From: DAOMFM01 sp035429825
GTDB lineage: Bacteria; Acidobacteriota; Blastocatellia; UBA7656; JADIYM01
Direction: 5' to 3'
Length of the DNA stretch: 64,000 bases
NCBI GenBank assembly: GCA_044224215.1
Contig: JBGAKX010000006.1
Coordinates: 8,220-72,219, forward strand
Part shown: positions 44,091 to 51,708 of the stretch, piece after piece
Position numbering within the stretch: position 1 is the stretch's first letter
Layout: the number at the start of each line of letters is the position of its first letter
Notes under the pieces: generated by a model
Database searches by the model: none
What the model was told of the DNA's origin: nothing
What the model saw: only the letters and a program-made list of their open reading frames with translations
Translations under genes and position numbers: made by a program

Positions 44091-44750
44091 TCAGTCCCCC
44101 TTTCCCTTGCCCTGCGACCCGGATGATTGTGCGGCGGCGAGCGTCGCTTCAAAAACCTTGGGGTAGGTGCCGCACCGGCACAGGTTTCCGCTCGTCGCCT
44201 GCTGGACGTCGTCGAGCGTGGGCGCCGAATTGCGGGCGAGCAGCGCGGCGCAGCTCATCACCATTCCGGGAGTGCAGAAACCGCACTGCATCGCGTCGTG
44301 ATCGATGAATGCCTGCTGCACCGGATGGAGCACGTCGCCGGCTGCGAGACCTTCGACGGTGGTGACGGCCCGGCTTCCCACGTCGATGGCGAGCGTCATG
44401 CACGCGCACACCGGTATCTTGTCGAGCCAGACCGTGCAGGCCGAACACGCACCGCGGTCACAGACGACCTTCGTGCCGGTGAGTCCGATGTCGTACCTGA
44501 GCGCGTCCGCGAGCGTCGCCCGCGGCTCGATCGTCATCTTGCGGGCCTGCCCGTTGACCATGATTGTGACCGAGGTCGCGCCAGGCCCGACCACAGCGGG
44601 ACCCGCCGCGGCAGCCGTCGCGTCGTTGAGCGCCCCGAGGCCACCCTCGACGAGTGCAGCGCCGGCGGCGGAAAGTCCGGCGCCCTTGAGAAAGCCCCTA
44701 CGCGAGACACGGCCCGCGTCGTCCTCGTCATCGGTACGATTTCGAGACAT
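44091..44750 (-). CDS. PaoA-like 2Fe-2S subunit with Tat signal
   Basis: The start is ATG at 44750 with GAGGG upstream; the open frame to 44879 is spurious. The 219-residue protein has a Tat signal (VSRRGFLKGAGLSAAGAAL) near residues 13-35, so the complex is exported folded to the periplasm, as in E. coli PaoABC. Two 2Fe-2S clusters are bound by CDRGACSACTVWLDKIPVC in the ferredoxin domain and by CGFCTPGM with NLCRCGTYP in the helical domain. It is the first gene of the operon. Confidence 0.94.
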   Translation of the reverse strand: MSRNRTDDEDDAGRVSRRGFLKGAGLSAAGAALVEGGLGALNDATAAAAGPAVVGPGATSVTIMVNGQARKMTIEPRATLADALRYDIGLTGTKVVCDRGACSACTVWLDKIPVCACMTLAIDVGSRAVTTVEGLAAGDVLHPVQQAFIDHDAMQCGFCTPGMVMSCAALLARNSAPTLDDVQQATSGNLCRCGTYPKVFEATLAAAQSSGSQGKGKGD

Positions 44751-44838
44751 TTGTACCCTCGTCGGTTGATCAAAGCCGCTGCTGGTACGCGTGAGCCGGC
44801 TCGTTTGTTGCGCGCGCCCGCGGCTTGTATCCGGAGAT

Positions 44839-46137
44839 TTACTTGCCGAAGAACCAGTACGCGACGGCTCCGGCGCCAAGCAAAAGCACGAACGCGGCGA
44901 GCATCAGCACCACGCCGACGACCGTGCGGCTTGACGAGCGCACGGGAATGGGTGTCGGAGGCGGGAGCTGAAATTCGGGGGGCGGTTGCGGCACGGCGAC
45001 CGGCGGGGGCATTGTCGGCGCGGACTGCATGACTGGAGCGGGCGGCGCCACCGGCGCCGCCACCGGCGGAGGCGGCACGTCCCGCAACGCGGGGATGGCA
45101 ACCTGAGTGATCGGACCGGGAAAGTCGGCGGGCGACGTTCCGGGCTGCGTCGCGATCAACTGCACGCCGAGGTCGTCGAGCACGTGGTCGATGTCGGGCG
45201 GCGGCGCGGGGTAATCCGATGCGGGATCCTGATAGAAATCGAGCTGCGCGCCTCCGATTCGGAGCAGGTCGTTTGCCGTCAGCTCACACAGGCTCCCGGT
45301 GATCGAGTTCTTGTCGGAGGCGCTTTGCAGCGACGTTCCGTCAAAGTGCGCGATGAGTGTCGTGATGTTGTCCTCGCCGCCACGCGCGTTCGCGAGCTCG
45401 ATCAGCTGCCGGCACGACGCAGCCAGGTCCGTCGCGCATCGGACGATGACGTCGCGCATGTCGTCTGAAGTGACCTTGTTCGACAATCCGTCCGAACACA
45501 ACAGCATGAAGTCGCCGGCGCACAGATCGACCGACGTCATCGCGACGACGACTTCCGGTCGCGTTCCAAGCGCCTGCAGAATGACGTTGTTCGGAACCTG
45601 GTTGGCCTGCTCGGGACGGATCGCCTTTGCGTCCATCAGCAGCTGCACGAGTGACTGGTCCTTGGTGAGCTGCTTGATCCGTCCGCCGCGCACGAGGTAC
45701 GCGCGCGAATCGCCGACCTGCGCGACGTACGCCTTCGGCCCGTGACAGAGAACCGCCGTCAGCGTCGCGCCCATGCCCGCAAGGTGCGGGTTCTCCTGCG
45801 CGTGCTGCCACACCAGACGGTTCGTGATTTCAACCGCATGCTGCAGACGGCGCGAGACGTCTGTCAGGTGCGTGGCGCGAAGCATCTCTTCGCGGACACC
45901 GTTGACGGACAGGTCGCTCGCGATCTCGCCCGCGACCGCGCCGCCCATACCGTCCGACACGACCAGAAGGCTGCCGTAGGAGCCGACGCGATGATTGCTG
46001 ACCTCGGGTGTCAGCCCCGACTTCCCTGTCGACAGGTCGGCGACGAGAAAACAGTCCTCGTTTCCCCGCCGAATCATCCCTACGTCCGTGCGCGCCGAAA
46101 TGCGCACATAGACTTCCTCATTGTACGAGGCGCTCAA
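44839..46137 (-). CDS. PP2C-type Ser/Thr protein phosphatase with membrane anchor
   Basis: A 432-residue protein with a TTG start at 46137, supported by GGAGG seven bases upstream. The catalytic domain (about 10-250) keeps the metal-binding motifs NEDCFLVAD, VVSDGMGG, GDSRAYLVR, LLCSDGLSN and GGEDNITTLIA. A Pro-rich linker (about 330-400) leads to a C-terminal membrane helix (VVGVVLMLAAFVLLLGAGAVAYW), so the catalytic part is cytoplasmic and anchored. It follows the zinc-ribbon/FHA gene by 35 bp. No Ser/Thr kinase gene lies in the window. Confidence 0.92.
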   Translation of the reverse strand: MSASYNEEVYVRISARTDVGMIRRGNEDCFLVADLSTGKSGLTPEVSNHRVGSYGSLLVVSDGMGGAVAGEIASDLSVNGVREEMLRATHLTDVSRRLQHAVEITNRLVWQHAQENPHLAGMGATLTAVLCHGPKAYVAQVGDSRAYLVRGGRIKQLTKDQSLVQLLMDAKAIRPEQANQVPNNVILQALGTRPEVVVAMTSVDLCAGDFMLLCSDGLSNKVTSDDMRDVIVRCATDLAASCRQLIELANARGGEDNITTLIAHFDGTSLQSASDKNSITGSLCELTANDLLRIGGAQLDFYQDPASDYPAPPPDIDHVLDDLGVQLIATQPGTSPADFPGPITQVAIPALRDVPPPPVAAPVAPPAPVMQSAPTMPPPVAVPQPPPEFQLPPPTPIPVRSSSRTVVGVVLMLAAFVLLLGAGAVAYWFFGK

Positions 46138-46172
46138 TCGACATCCTCCACTCTTCCGCGGTCGGTCTCGTC

Positions 46173-47321
46173 CTACTCTTCGGATTCAAAGCGGAAAAGT
46201 TGCTTGCCTATGAGAATCACGTCGCCGGGGTGCAACTCCACTTCCTGGTGGATCTTCACGAACGTCCCATTCCGGCTGTTGTTGTCGATGAGAAAGAACC
46301 GGCCGTTCCTCTGGAGAATTCGAGCGTGACGGCTCGACATGTACCCGTCGTGCGGGAACTTGATGTCGCCGTCGACGCGTCCGATGACCGTCTCCTGGGG
46401 CCGGACGCCGAAGGTCTCGCCGACCTCGCCGCCCTCCATGATCAGCAGGAGCCGTGCAGCCTTTGGCGGCGTCGCCACGGGTGTCGACGACATCACGATA
46501 GTGCTCTGGCTGCCGGGCGCCGCCGGCGCCTTGCTCGAGATGTCGGCCGTACCGGATGCGCGCGGAACATTCGCCGTCCGGGCGTCGTCCGCTGCGGGAA
46601 CCGTCGGCGGTGCGGCCGGAGCCTCGCCAGGCACGATCGGCGTCACGATGGTCTCGGGGATCGGAACGGGTCCGCCCTGGACGGGTGTGACGACCGTCGC
46701 GGGATACGCATTCGGGGCAATCTCGGTCGGAAGATCGGCCATCGGAGTGACCACCGTCGCCGCGCCCCACGCGGGCGGTGCGGGAGGCGCCGGAGGCGCG
46801 GGCGGCGGCTGATTGGCGGTGTACGCTGCGAAGTCCGGAGCCTGCGTGATGACCGTCGGCGCGCCCCACGCGGGCTGCTGAGTCGGCGGTGGCTGCTGTG
46901 CCGGCGCCTGCGGAATCGGCTGCACGGGCGTGACGACCGTTGCCGCACCCCACGCTGGCGGCGGCGGCTGAACAGGCGCATTGCCAAATTCGGGGCTGGG
47001 TGTGATGACCGTCTGTGCTCCCCACTGCTGTGCAGGCGGAGGCTGCTCGGATGCAGCCGGCGTAACAACCGTTGGTGCGACCCAACCGCCTGCCGGCGCC
47101 GCGGGCTGTGCGGCGTTTGACAGCCGCGACCCGCACTGCTGGCAGAACGCCCAGTCGGAGTCGTTTGTGGCCTGGCACGAGGGACAAACCACCTTGCCAC
47201 TCGGAGCTGGTGTCGGCATTACAAACGTTGATGCCGCTGCGCCGTCAAGCGGCGTCGCGCACATGCGACATGCAGTCGCATCATCCTTGTTCTCAGCTCC
47301 ACAACGTGGACACGTGATCAT
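46173..47321 (-). CDS. double zinc-ribbon, TVVTP-repeat, FHA-domain protein
   Basis: A 382-residue protein. Two zinc ribbons lie at the N-terminus (CPRCGAENKDDATACRMC and CPSCQATNDSDWAFCQQC). A Pro/Ala-rich region (about 80-270) contains seven or more near-repeats of T-V/I-V/I-T-P, often preceded by WGA. The FHA domain follows (about 300-380) with ETVIGRVDGDIKFP, SRHARI and NSRNGTFV. The repeated Thr-Pro motifs look like kinase targets that the FHA domain could bind. The adjacent PP2C gene fits that reading. Confidence 0.87.
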   Translation of the reverse strand: MITCPRCGAENKDDATACRMCATPLDGAAASTFVMPTPAPSGKVVCPSCQATNDSDWAFCQQCGSRLSNAAQPAAPAGGWVAPTVVTPAASEQPPPAQQWGAQTVITPSPEFGNAPVQPPPPAWGAATVVTPVQPIPQAPAQQPPPTQQPAWGAPTVITQAPDFAAYTANQPPPAPPAPPAPPAWGAATVVTPMADLPTEIAPNAYPATVVTPVQGGPVPIPETIVTPIVPGEAPAAPPTVPAADDARTANVPRASGTADISSKAPAAPGSQSTIVMSSTPVATPPKAARLLLIMEGGEVGETFGVRPQETVIGRVDGDIKFPHDGYMSSRHARILQRNGRFFLIDNNSRNGTFVKIHQEVELHPGDVILIGKQLFRFESEE

Positions 47322-47736
47322 AGCGGGAAACTCCTCAATCTCGCCTGTCGAACGGCCGATGACCGGCCGTCACGATCCGTCGAGGGGAATGTGGCAGTGC
47401 TTCTGATGAGTGGCGGCTCACAACCTCCGCCGCTGCACGAGAATACAACGATCTCTGCGAAAAACGCAAAAGTTACGCGCACGGGCGGGGGTGAACTGGC
47501 TGAGCGTTACTCGCGCCCGATTCGAGTCACGGCAGACGATTCATTGACAAAAAAGCGTCGCGCATTGTTTGCCGGCGCACCTGCCGAATCGCGCGCGCCT
47601 TTGAGTGCGCCGGAAAGCCCAGAGGGCGCGACGGCGCTTTCCCACCAGTGCATCGCATACGTCGGCACACGAAATCGATCGATCCGTCACAGGTAATACC
47701 GCAACCCCGCCGAAAGCCCGCGGTGGTCACCGACTC
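47322..47736. other. 415-bp intergenic region
   Basis: This gap between the FHA-protein start and the pabC stop holds GGAG upstream of the FHA start and a small ACGGCC/GGCCGT stem near 47350. A TTGACA (47544-47549) has no matching -10 box. Short open frames here have no recognisable features. No repeat or RNA gene was seen. Confidence 0.5.
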
Positions 47737-48522
47737 CTAATCGACACCTTCGTACCGATGCGTCTGAAACTCGCTCACGGGCGCGATCCCAAGCCCCGAA
47801 CTCGTCAGAAACACTTCGTCGGCGTCGCCGAGCGCACTCACCGGATAGCTCCCCTCCGTGACGCGCAACCGCAGCCGCGCGGCCGCCTCGAGCACCAGCC
47901 GGCGAACGACACCCGAGATGCAACCCGTTGCAAGGGAAGGCGTTATCAACTCGCCATCGCGCACCCAGAACAGGTTTGCAGCGGTCGCCTCGACGAGCTC
48001 GCCACGCTCGTTCAACAGCAGCGCCTCGTCGTAGCCGCGCTCGCGAGCCTCCTCGATCGCCATGATGTGCTCGAGATACGCCGTTGTCTTGATCCCGCAC
48101 AACGGCGACCCCGTATTGATTCGATACGGCGACACGCCAAGCGTGAACGGACTGTTCTTTCGCGCGGTTCGGTTTGTGACGAACACCAGCACGTCGCTCG
48201 CGCCGCCGTCCTCGGATCGCCATATTCCGGACGATGAGCGGAGCACCGTAATCCGTGCACGACCGGATTCGATGTCCGCGTCCTCGATCAGACGTTTGAT
48301 ACCCTCCGCAACCGGCGCGCCGTCGAGCCCGAGCGCGACACGCGCACGCGCAGCGTGCAGCGCCAGGCGCTCCCAGTGCTGATCGAATGCGAGGGCCTGG
48401 CGCGCAACGATGCCAAGCGTCGTGAACACGCCCCAGCCGTAGACGACGCCGGCCGACGACGGCGCAATCCGCGCAACGTCGAGCGATGCGATCTCACCGT
48501 TGAGCCAGACCCGATTGTGCAT
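47737..48522 (-). CDS. pabC: aminodeoxychorismate lyase (class IV PLP enzyme)
   Basis: A 261-residue fold-type IV PLP enzyme. The PLP Lys lies in LCGIKTTAYLEH, and EALLLNERGELVEATAANLFWV with TPSLATGCISGVVR form the cofactor pocket. Adjacent to pabB it most likely releases pyruvate from aminodeoxychorismate to form p-aminobenzoate for folate. Branched-chain aminotransferases share this fold, and the assignment rests on context. Confidence 0.85.
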   Translation of the reverse strand: MHNRVWLNGEIASLDVARIAPSSAGVVYGWGVFTTLGIVARQALAFDQHWERLALHAARARVALGLDGAPVAEGIKRLIEDADIESGRARITVLRSSSGIWRSEDGGASDVLVFVTNRTARKNSPFTLGVSPYRINTGSPLCGIKTTAYLEHIMAIEEARERGYDEALLLNERGELVEATAANLFWVRDGELITPSLATGCISGVVRRLVLEAAARLRLRVTEGSYPVSALGDADEVFLTSSGLGIAPVSEFQTHRYEGVD

Positions 48523-48553
48523 CCGGCCGCATTGTCACACGAAGGCGCGGAAT

Positions 48554-49936
48554 CTACGAATCGCCGCCGAGAGCCTCGAAGATCGCGCGCGCCTTCCAGA
48601 GCGATTCGTCGTACTCGCCATCGGGATCCGAATCCGCGACGACTCCGCCGCCGACGTTGAACCGTGCAGTGGAGCCGTGAATCTCGAGCGTTCGTATGGC
48701 GACACTCCAGTCCATCGATCCGTCGAACGACGCATATCCAACCGCGCCCATCGACACGCCGCGCCGGATCCCTTCGAACTCCTCGATCAGCTGCATCGCC
48801 CGGATCTTGGGGGCGCCCGTGATCGACCCGCACGGGAACGCCGCACGCAGCACGTCGCATCCCGACGCATCGGACCGCAACTCGGCCGAAACACGCGACA
48901 CGAGGTGAAACACCGTCGGCAGTGCCCGCAGCGCGCAGATCTCGTCGGCGCGGACCGTGCCGTACTCGGCCACGCGCCCCAGATCGTTTCGGACGAGATC
49001 CACGATCATCACGTTTTCGGCGTGGTCCTTGGCGCTCGACAGCAGCTCGGCGGCGAGGCGCGCATCCTCGTCGGCGGTTTCGCCTCGCGGGCGCGTACCC
49101 TTGATCGGCCACATCTCGGCACGCCGTCCCTCGACGCGAAGAAACCGCTCGGGCGACGCGCTCACGATGTGCCGGCCTGGTTCGGCGAGAAATGCCGCGA
49201 ATGCCGCGGGGTTCCGCTCGCGAAGCCGAAGGTACACTTCGATCGGACTCAAGTCGCCGAGCTCCGCCGTAAAGCGCTGCGTCAGGTTTACCTGGTAAAT
49301 GTCACCGGCCGCGATGTGCTGCTGCGCAGTGACGACAGCGGCCGCATACGATGCGCGGTCGAAGTTCGAGCGGACCGTGCCACTCCGCGCATTGGAGCGA
49401 TGCAGTTCCCCCGCCGAAGCGATCGCCGCGATCGCTTCCTCCGCCCGAGCGGCTGCGCGTTCGCGCGACGCCGGCCAGCGCTTGGGCAGTCCCGTGGAGA
49501 CGATCGTTGTTCGACCCGTCGTGTAGTCGTGGACGATCAACCGGTCGTACAGCGCGATCGACGACTCGAATTCCGGTGCGTCGATGACAGCCGTCGCGGG
49601 GAGCCGCTCGTATCGACGCCCGAGGTCGTACGACAACGCGCCGACCGCCGCGCCCGCCGGCAACCGGCCGGGAAGCGGATCCATCGCGTGCTCGCCAAGC
49701 AGTTCGGCGAGCGCCTCGAGAGGATCCCGGCTGGCGTTCCGATCGAGCACGAGGAACGGGTCCCACGCGGCGATCAGCAGCGAGCCTTCGTCTGCCGGTT
49801 GAACGGCGCAGCTGTCGAGAATCGCAGGCCGCACGTCAACGGGAAGCGCACCGACAAGCGCAAGGATCGTCTCGGGAGCGGCGTCTATCTCTCGAACGAC
49901 AACCGGCGATGATCGAGACTCTGAACCTCGCCCCAC
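48554..49936 (-). CDS. pabB: aminodeoxychorismate synthase component I
   Basis: A 460-residue chorismate-utilising enzyme. It reads MWPIKGTRPRGETADEDARL, where the Lys of PIKGT is typical of PabB rather than anthranilate synthase (PIAGT), and VDLVRNDLGRV and CGSITGAPKIRAMQLIEE complete the active site. The start appears to be GTG at 49936, 7 bp after the protease stop; no strong ribosome-binding site is visible. With pabC it supplies p-aminobenzoate; folD at 60.3 kb is in the same folate network. Confidence 0.92.
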   Translation of the reverse strand: MGRGSESRSSPVVVREIDAAPETILALVGALPVDVRPAILDSCAVQPADEGSLLIAAWDPFLVLDRNASRDPLEALAELLGEHAMDPLPGRLPAGAAVGALSYDLGRRYERLPATAVIDAPEFESSIALYDRLIVHDYTTGRTTIVSTGLPKRWPASRERAAARAEEAIAAIASAGELHRSNARSGTVRSNFDRASYAAAVVTAQQHIAAGDIYQVNLTQRFTAELGDLSPIEVYLRLRERNPAAFAAFLAEPGRHIVSASPERFLRVEGRRAEMWPIKGTRPRGETADEDARLAAELLSSAKDHAENVMIVDLVRNDLGRVAEYGTVRADEICALRALPTVFHLVSRVSAELRSDASGCDVLRAAFPCGSITGAPKIRAMQLIEEFEGIRRGVSMGAVGYASFDGSMDWSVAIRTLEIHGSTARFNVGGGVVADSDPDGEYDESLWKARAIFEALGGDS

Positions 49937-49943
49937 GTCCGCG

Positions 49944-51371
49944 TCAGCGTCCAGTCTCGGCGGTCACCGCGAGCGACCCGCTCAGCCGGCCCCCGGAGAG
50001 CAACTTGCCCGAGAACGTCCCGACGGCCGTCGAGTGCTTGAGCAGACGGTCCCGCAAGGTCCCGTCCTTCAGGTTCGGCGCGCCCGACACCACGAGAGCG
50101 GCAACACCGGTCACGAACGGAGCCGCCATCGACGTCCCGGACGCAAAGCCGTACTGGCCGTTCGGCAACGTGCTGAGGATCTCGACGCCCGGCGCTGCAA
50201 TGTCGACGGACTCGGCGCCCCAGTTCGAAAACGATGCCAGCGTTTCGTCGGGACCGAGCGCGGCGACCGAAACAACAGCATCCGACTCGTAGCTGGAAGG
50301 AAAGTGCGGGACCTGGTCGGTATTCACTCCGTCGTTTCCCGATGCGCACACAAACAGGATCTGTTCGCGGGCTGCCGTCTCTATTGCGTCCTCCAGGGCG
50401 CGCGATCGTTCGGTGCTCCCCCAGCTGCAGTTCACAACCCGGATGTTCTCGCCGCGGTTGCGCATCGCGACGAGATAGTCGATGCACGCGATGGCATCGC
50501 TCGTCGTACCGCCGCCCGAGGCGCCGAGAAACTTGAGCGGCATGATGCGCGTCGTCCAGTTCACTCCCGAGACGCCGACACCGTTTCCGCCGACCGCGCC
50601 GATGATGCCCGCCACGTGCGTGCCGTGCCCCATGTCGTCGTCGGGGTTGCCAGAACGGTCGATCGCGTTGAATCCGTGCACGTCGTCGACAACTCCGTTT
50701 CGGTCGTCGTCGACGCCGTTCCCGGGAATCTCACGCGCGTTCGTCCAGAGGTTGTCGCGCAGGTCCTCGTGGTCGGCGTCGATGCCGCTGTCGATCACGG
50801 CGACGATCACATCGTCGCTGCCGTGCGTGACGCCCCACGCGGTCCGCGCGTCTATGTCGACGCCGGGGACTCCGCCGGGAAGACCCGCAACCGGCTGTCC
50901 GGTGTTCTCGAGCCCCCACTGCTCCGGGTACCGGGCGTCGTTCGGCCGCGCGACCGTGTCGACGTGCCACAGGCCGTCGAGTTCGGCGTATTCGACACGC
51001 GGATCTCTACGGAGTCTTTCGAGCGCAACGTGCGCCATGGCCGGAGTGCCAAAATCGACCACGCCCATTCCCGCGAGCGACGCAAACGGGTGAACCGCGC
51101 TTCCCTGCGGACCTGGAGTCGTATCCGCGAATGGACCGGGGTTGAACAGCTCGTTCATCAACGTCCCAAGCAGAGTCCCCGCGCGAGCCTTCACGATCAG
51201 GCGCACAGGTTTCTGGACGTCTGCCGACATCGACCACGTCGGCGTTACACGACGAGCGCCGGCAACGGACGACGTCTGGACCGATGGAAGCCTCGATATC
51301 TGCCCGGCGATCGCGGCCAGCGCGACAACGAGCGATCCCGCGACGAGATGAACGACCGGCGATCGGCGCAT
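49944..51371 (-). CDS. secreted subtilisin-family serine protease
   Basis: A 475-residue S8 peptidase with a signal-anchor-like N-terminus (VVHLVAGSLVVALAAIAG), a propeptide of about 130 residues, and the catalytic triad in VAVIDSGIDADHEDL (Asp), GHGTHVAGIIGA (His) and GTSMAAPFVTGVAAL (Ser). It is likely extracytoplasmic and may lack a membrane anchor after cleavage. Substrate is unknown. It lies between the small protein and pabB. Confidence 0.93.
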   Translation of the reverse strand: MRRSPVVHLVAGSLVVALAAIAGQISRLPSVQTSSVAGARRVTPTWSMSADVQKPVRLIVKARAGTLLGTLMNELFNPGPFADTTPGPQGSAVHPFASLAGMGVVDFGTPAMAHVALERLRRDPRVEYAELDGLWHVDTVARPNDARYPEQWGLENTGQPVAGLPGGVPGVDIDARTAWGVTHGSDDVIVAVIDSGIDADHEDLRDNLWTNAREIPGNGVDDDRNGVVDDVHGFNAIDRSGNPDDDMGHGTHVAGIIGAVGGNGVGVSGVNWTTRIMPLKFLGASGGGTTSDAIACIDYLVAMRNRGENIRVVNCSWGSTERSRALEDAIETAAREQILFVCASGNDGVNTDQVPHFPSSYESDAVVSVAALGPDETLASFSNWGAESVDIAAPGVEILSTLPNGQYGFASGTSMAAPFVTGVAALVVSGAPNLKDGTLRDRLLKHSTAVGTFSGKLLSGGRLSGSLAVTAETGR

Positions 51372-51386
51372 GACATCCTCCGTCCG

Positions 51387-51668
51387 CTAGACTGGAAAGA
51401 CGACGACGTTCTCTCCGTCAGGTGCTACGAGCCGAACCTGTCTCGGGTTCGCCCGATACTCGAATTCTCTCCCACCCGCCGAGACCCGGATCGTCCACCC
51501 CGGTGTCATCATCGCCGCGGCCATCTCACCGCGACGCGGCGCTCCAAGCGCCGAATCCGGGAACGTCGTCGCGATGATGGTATCGACTTCCGCCTCCGAA
51601 CCGGACCGCGCCCTGGCATCCGCCAGACAGATGTTCGAGGCCGCGTCCGGAGTGAGAAGTTCCGCCAC
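51387..51668 (-). CDS. small protein of unknown function
   Basis: A 93-residue protein with no membrane segment or recognisable motif. The C-terminal half (GWTIRVSAGGREFEYRANPRQ, then DGENVVVFPV) looks like a compact beta domain. It lies in the same direction between purL and the protease with gaps of 40 and 15 bp, which favours a real gene. Confidence 0.55.
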   Translation of the reverse strand: MAELLTPDAASNICLADARARSGSEAEVDTIIATTFPDSALGAPRRGEMAAAMMTPGWTIRVSAGGREFEYRANPRQVRLVAPDGENVVVFPV

Positions 51669-51708
51669 GTCGCAAGACTACCACACCGGCGGACGCCCCG
51701 GCGGCGAC

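Noticed and set aside
47544..47549. Perfect TTGACA in the 47.3-47.7 kb gap
   Set aside because: No acceptable -10 hexamer is found 16-18 bp downstream, and no gene starts on that strand.
47391..47696. 101-codon open frame on the plus strand between the FHA gene and pabC
   Set aside because: It lacks a ribosome-binding site and any recognisable feature; it opens from the FHA gene's upstream region and fades into antisense pabC-side DNA.
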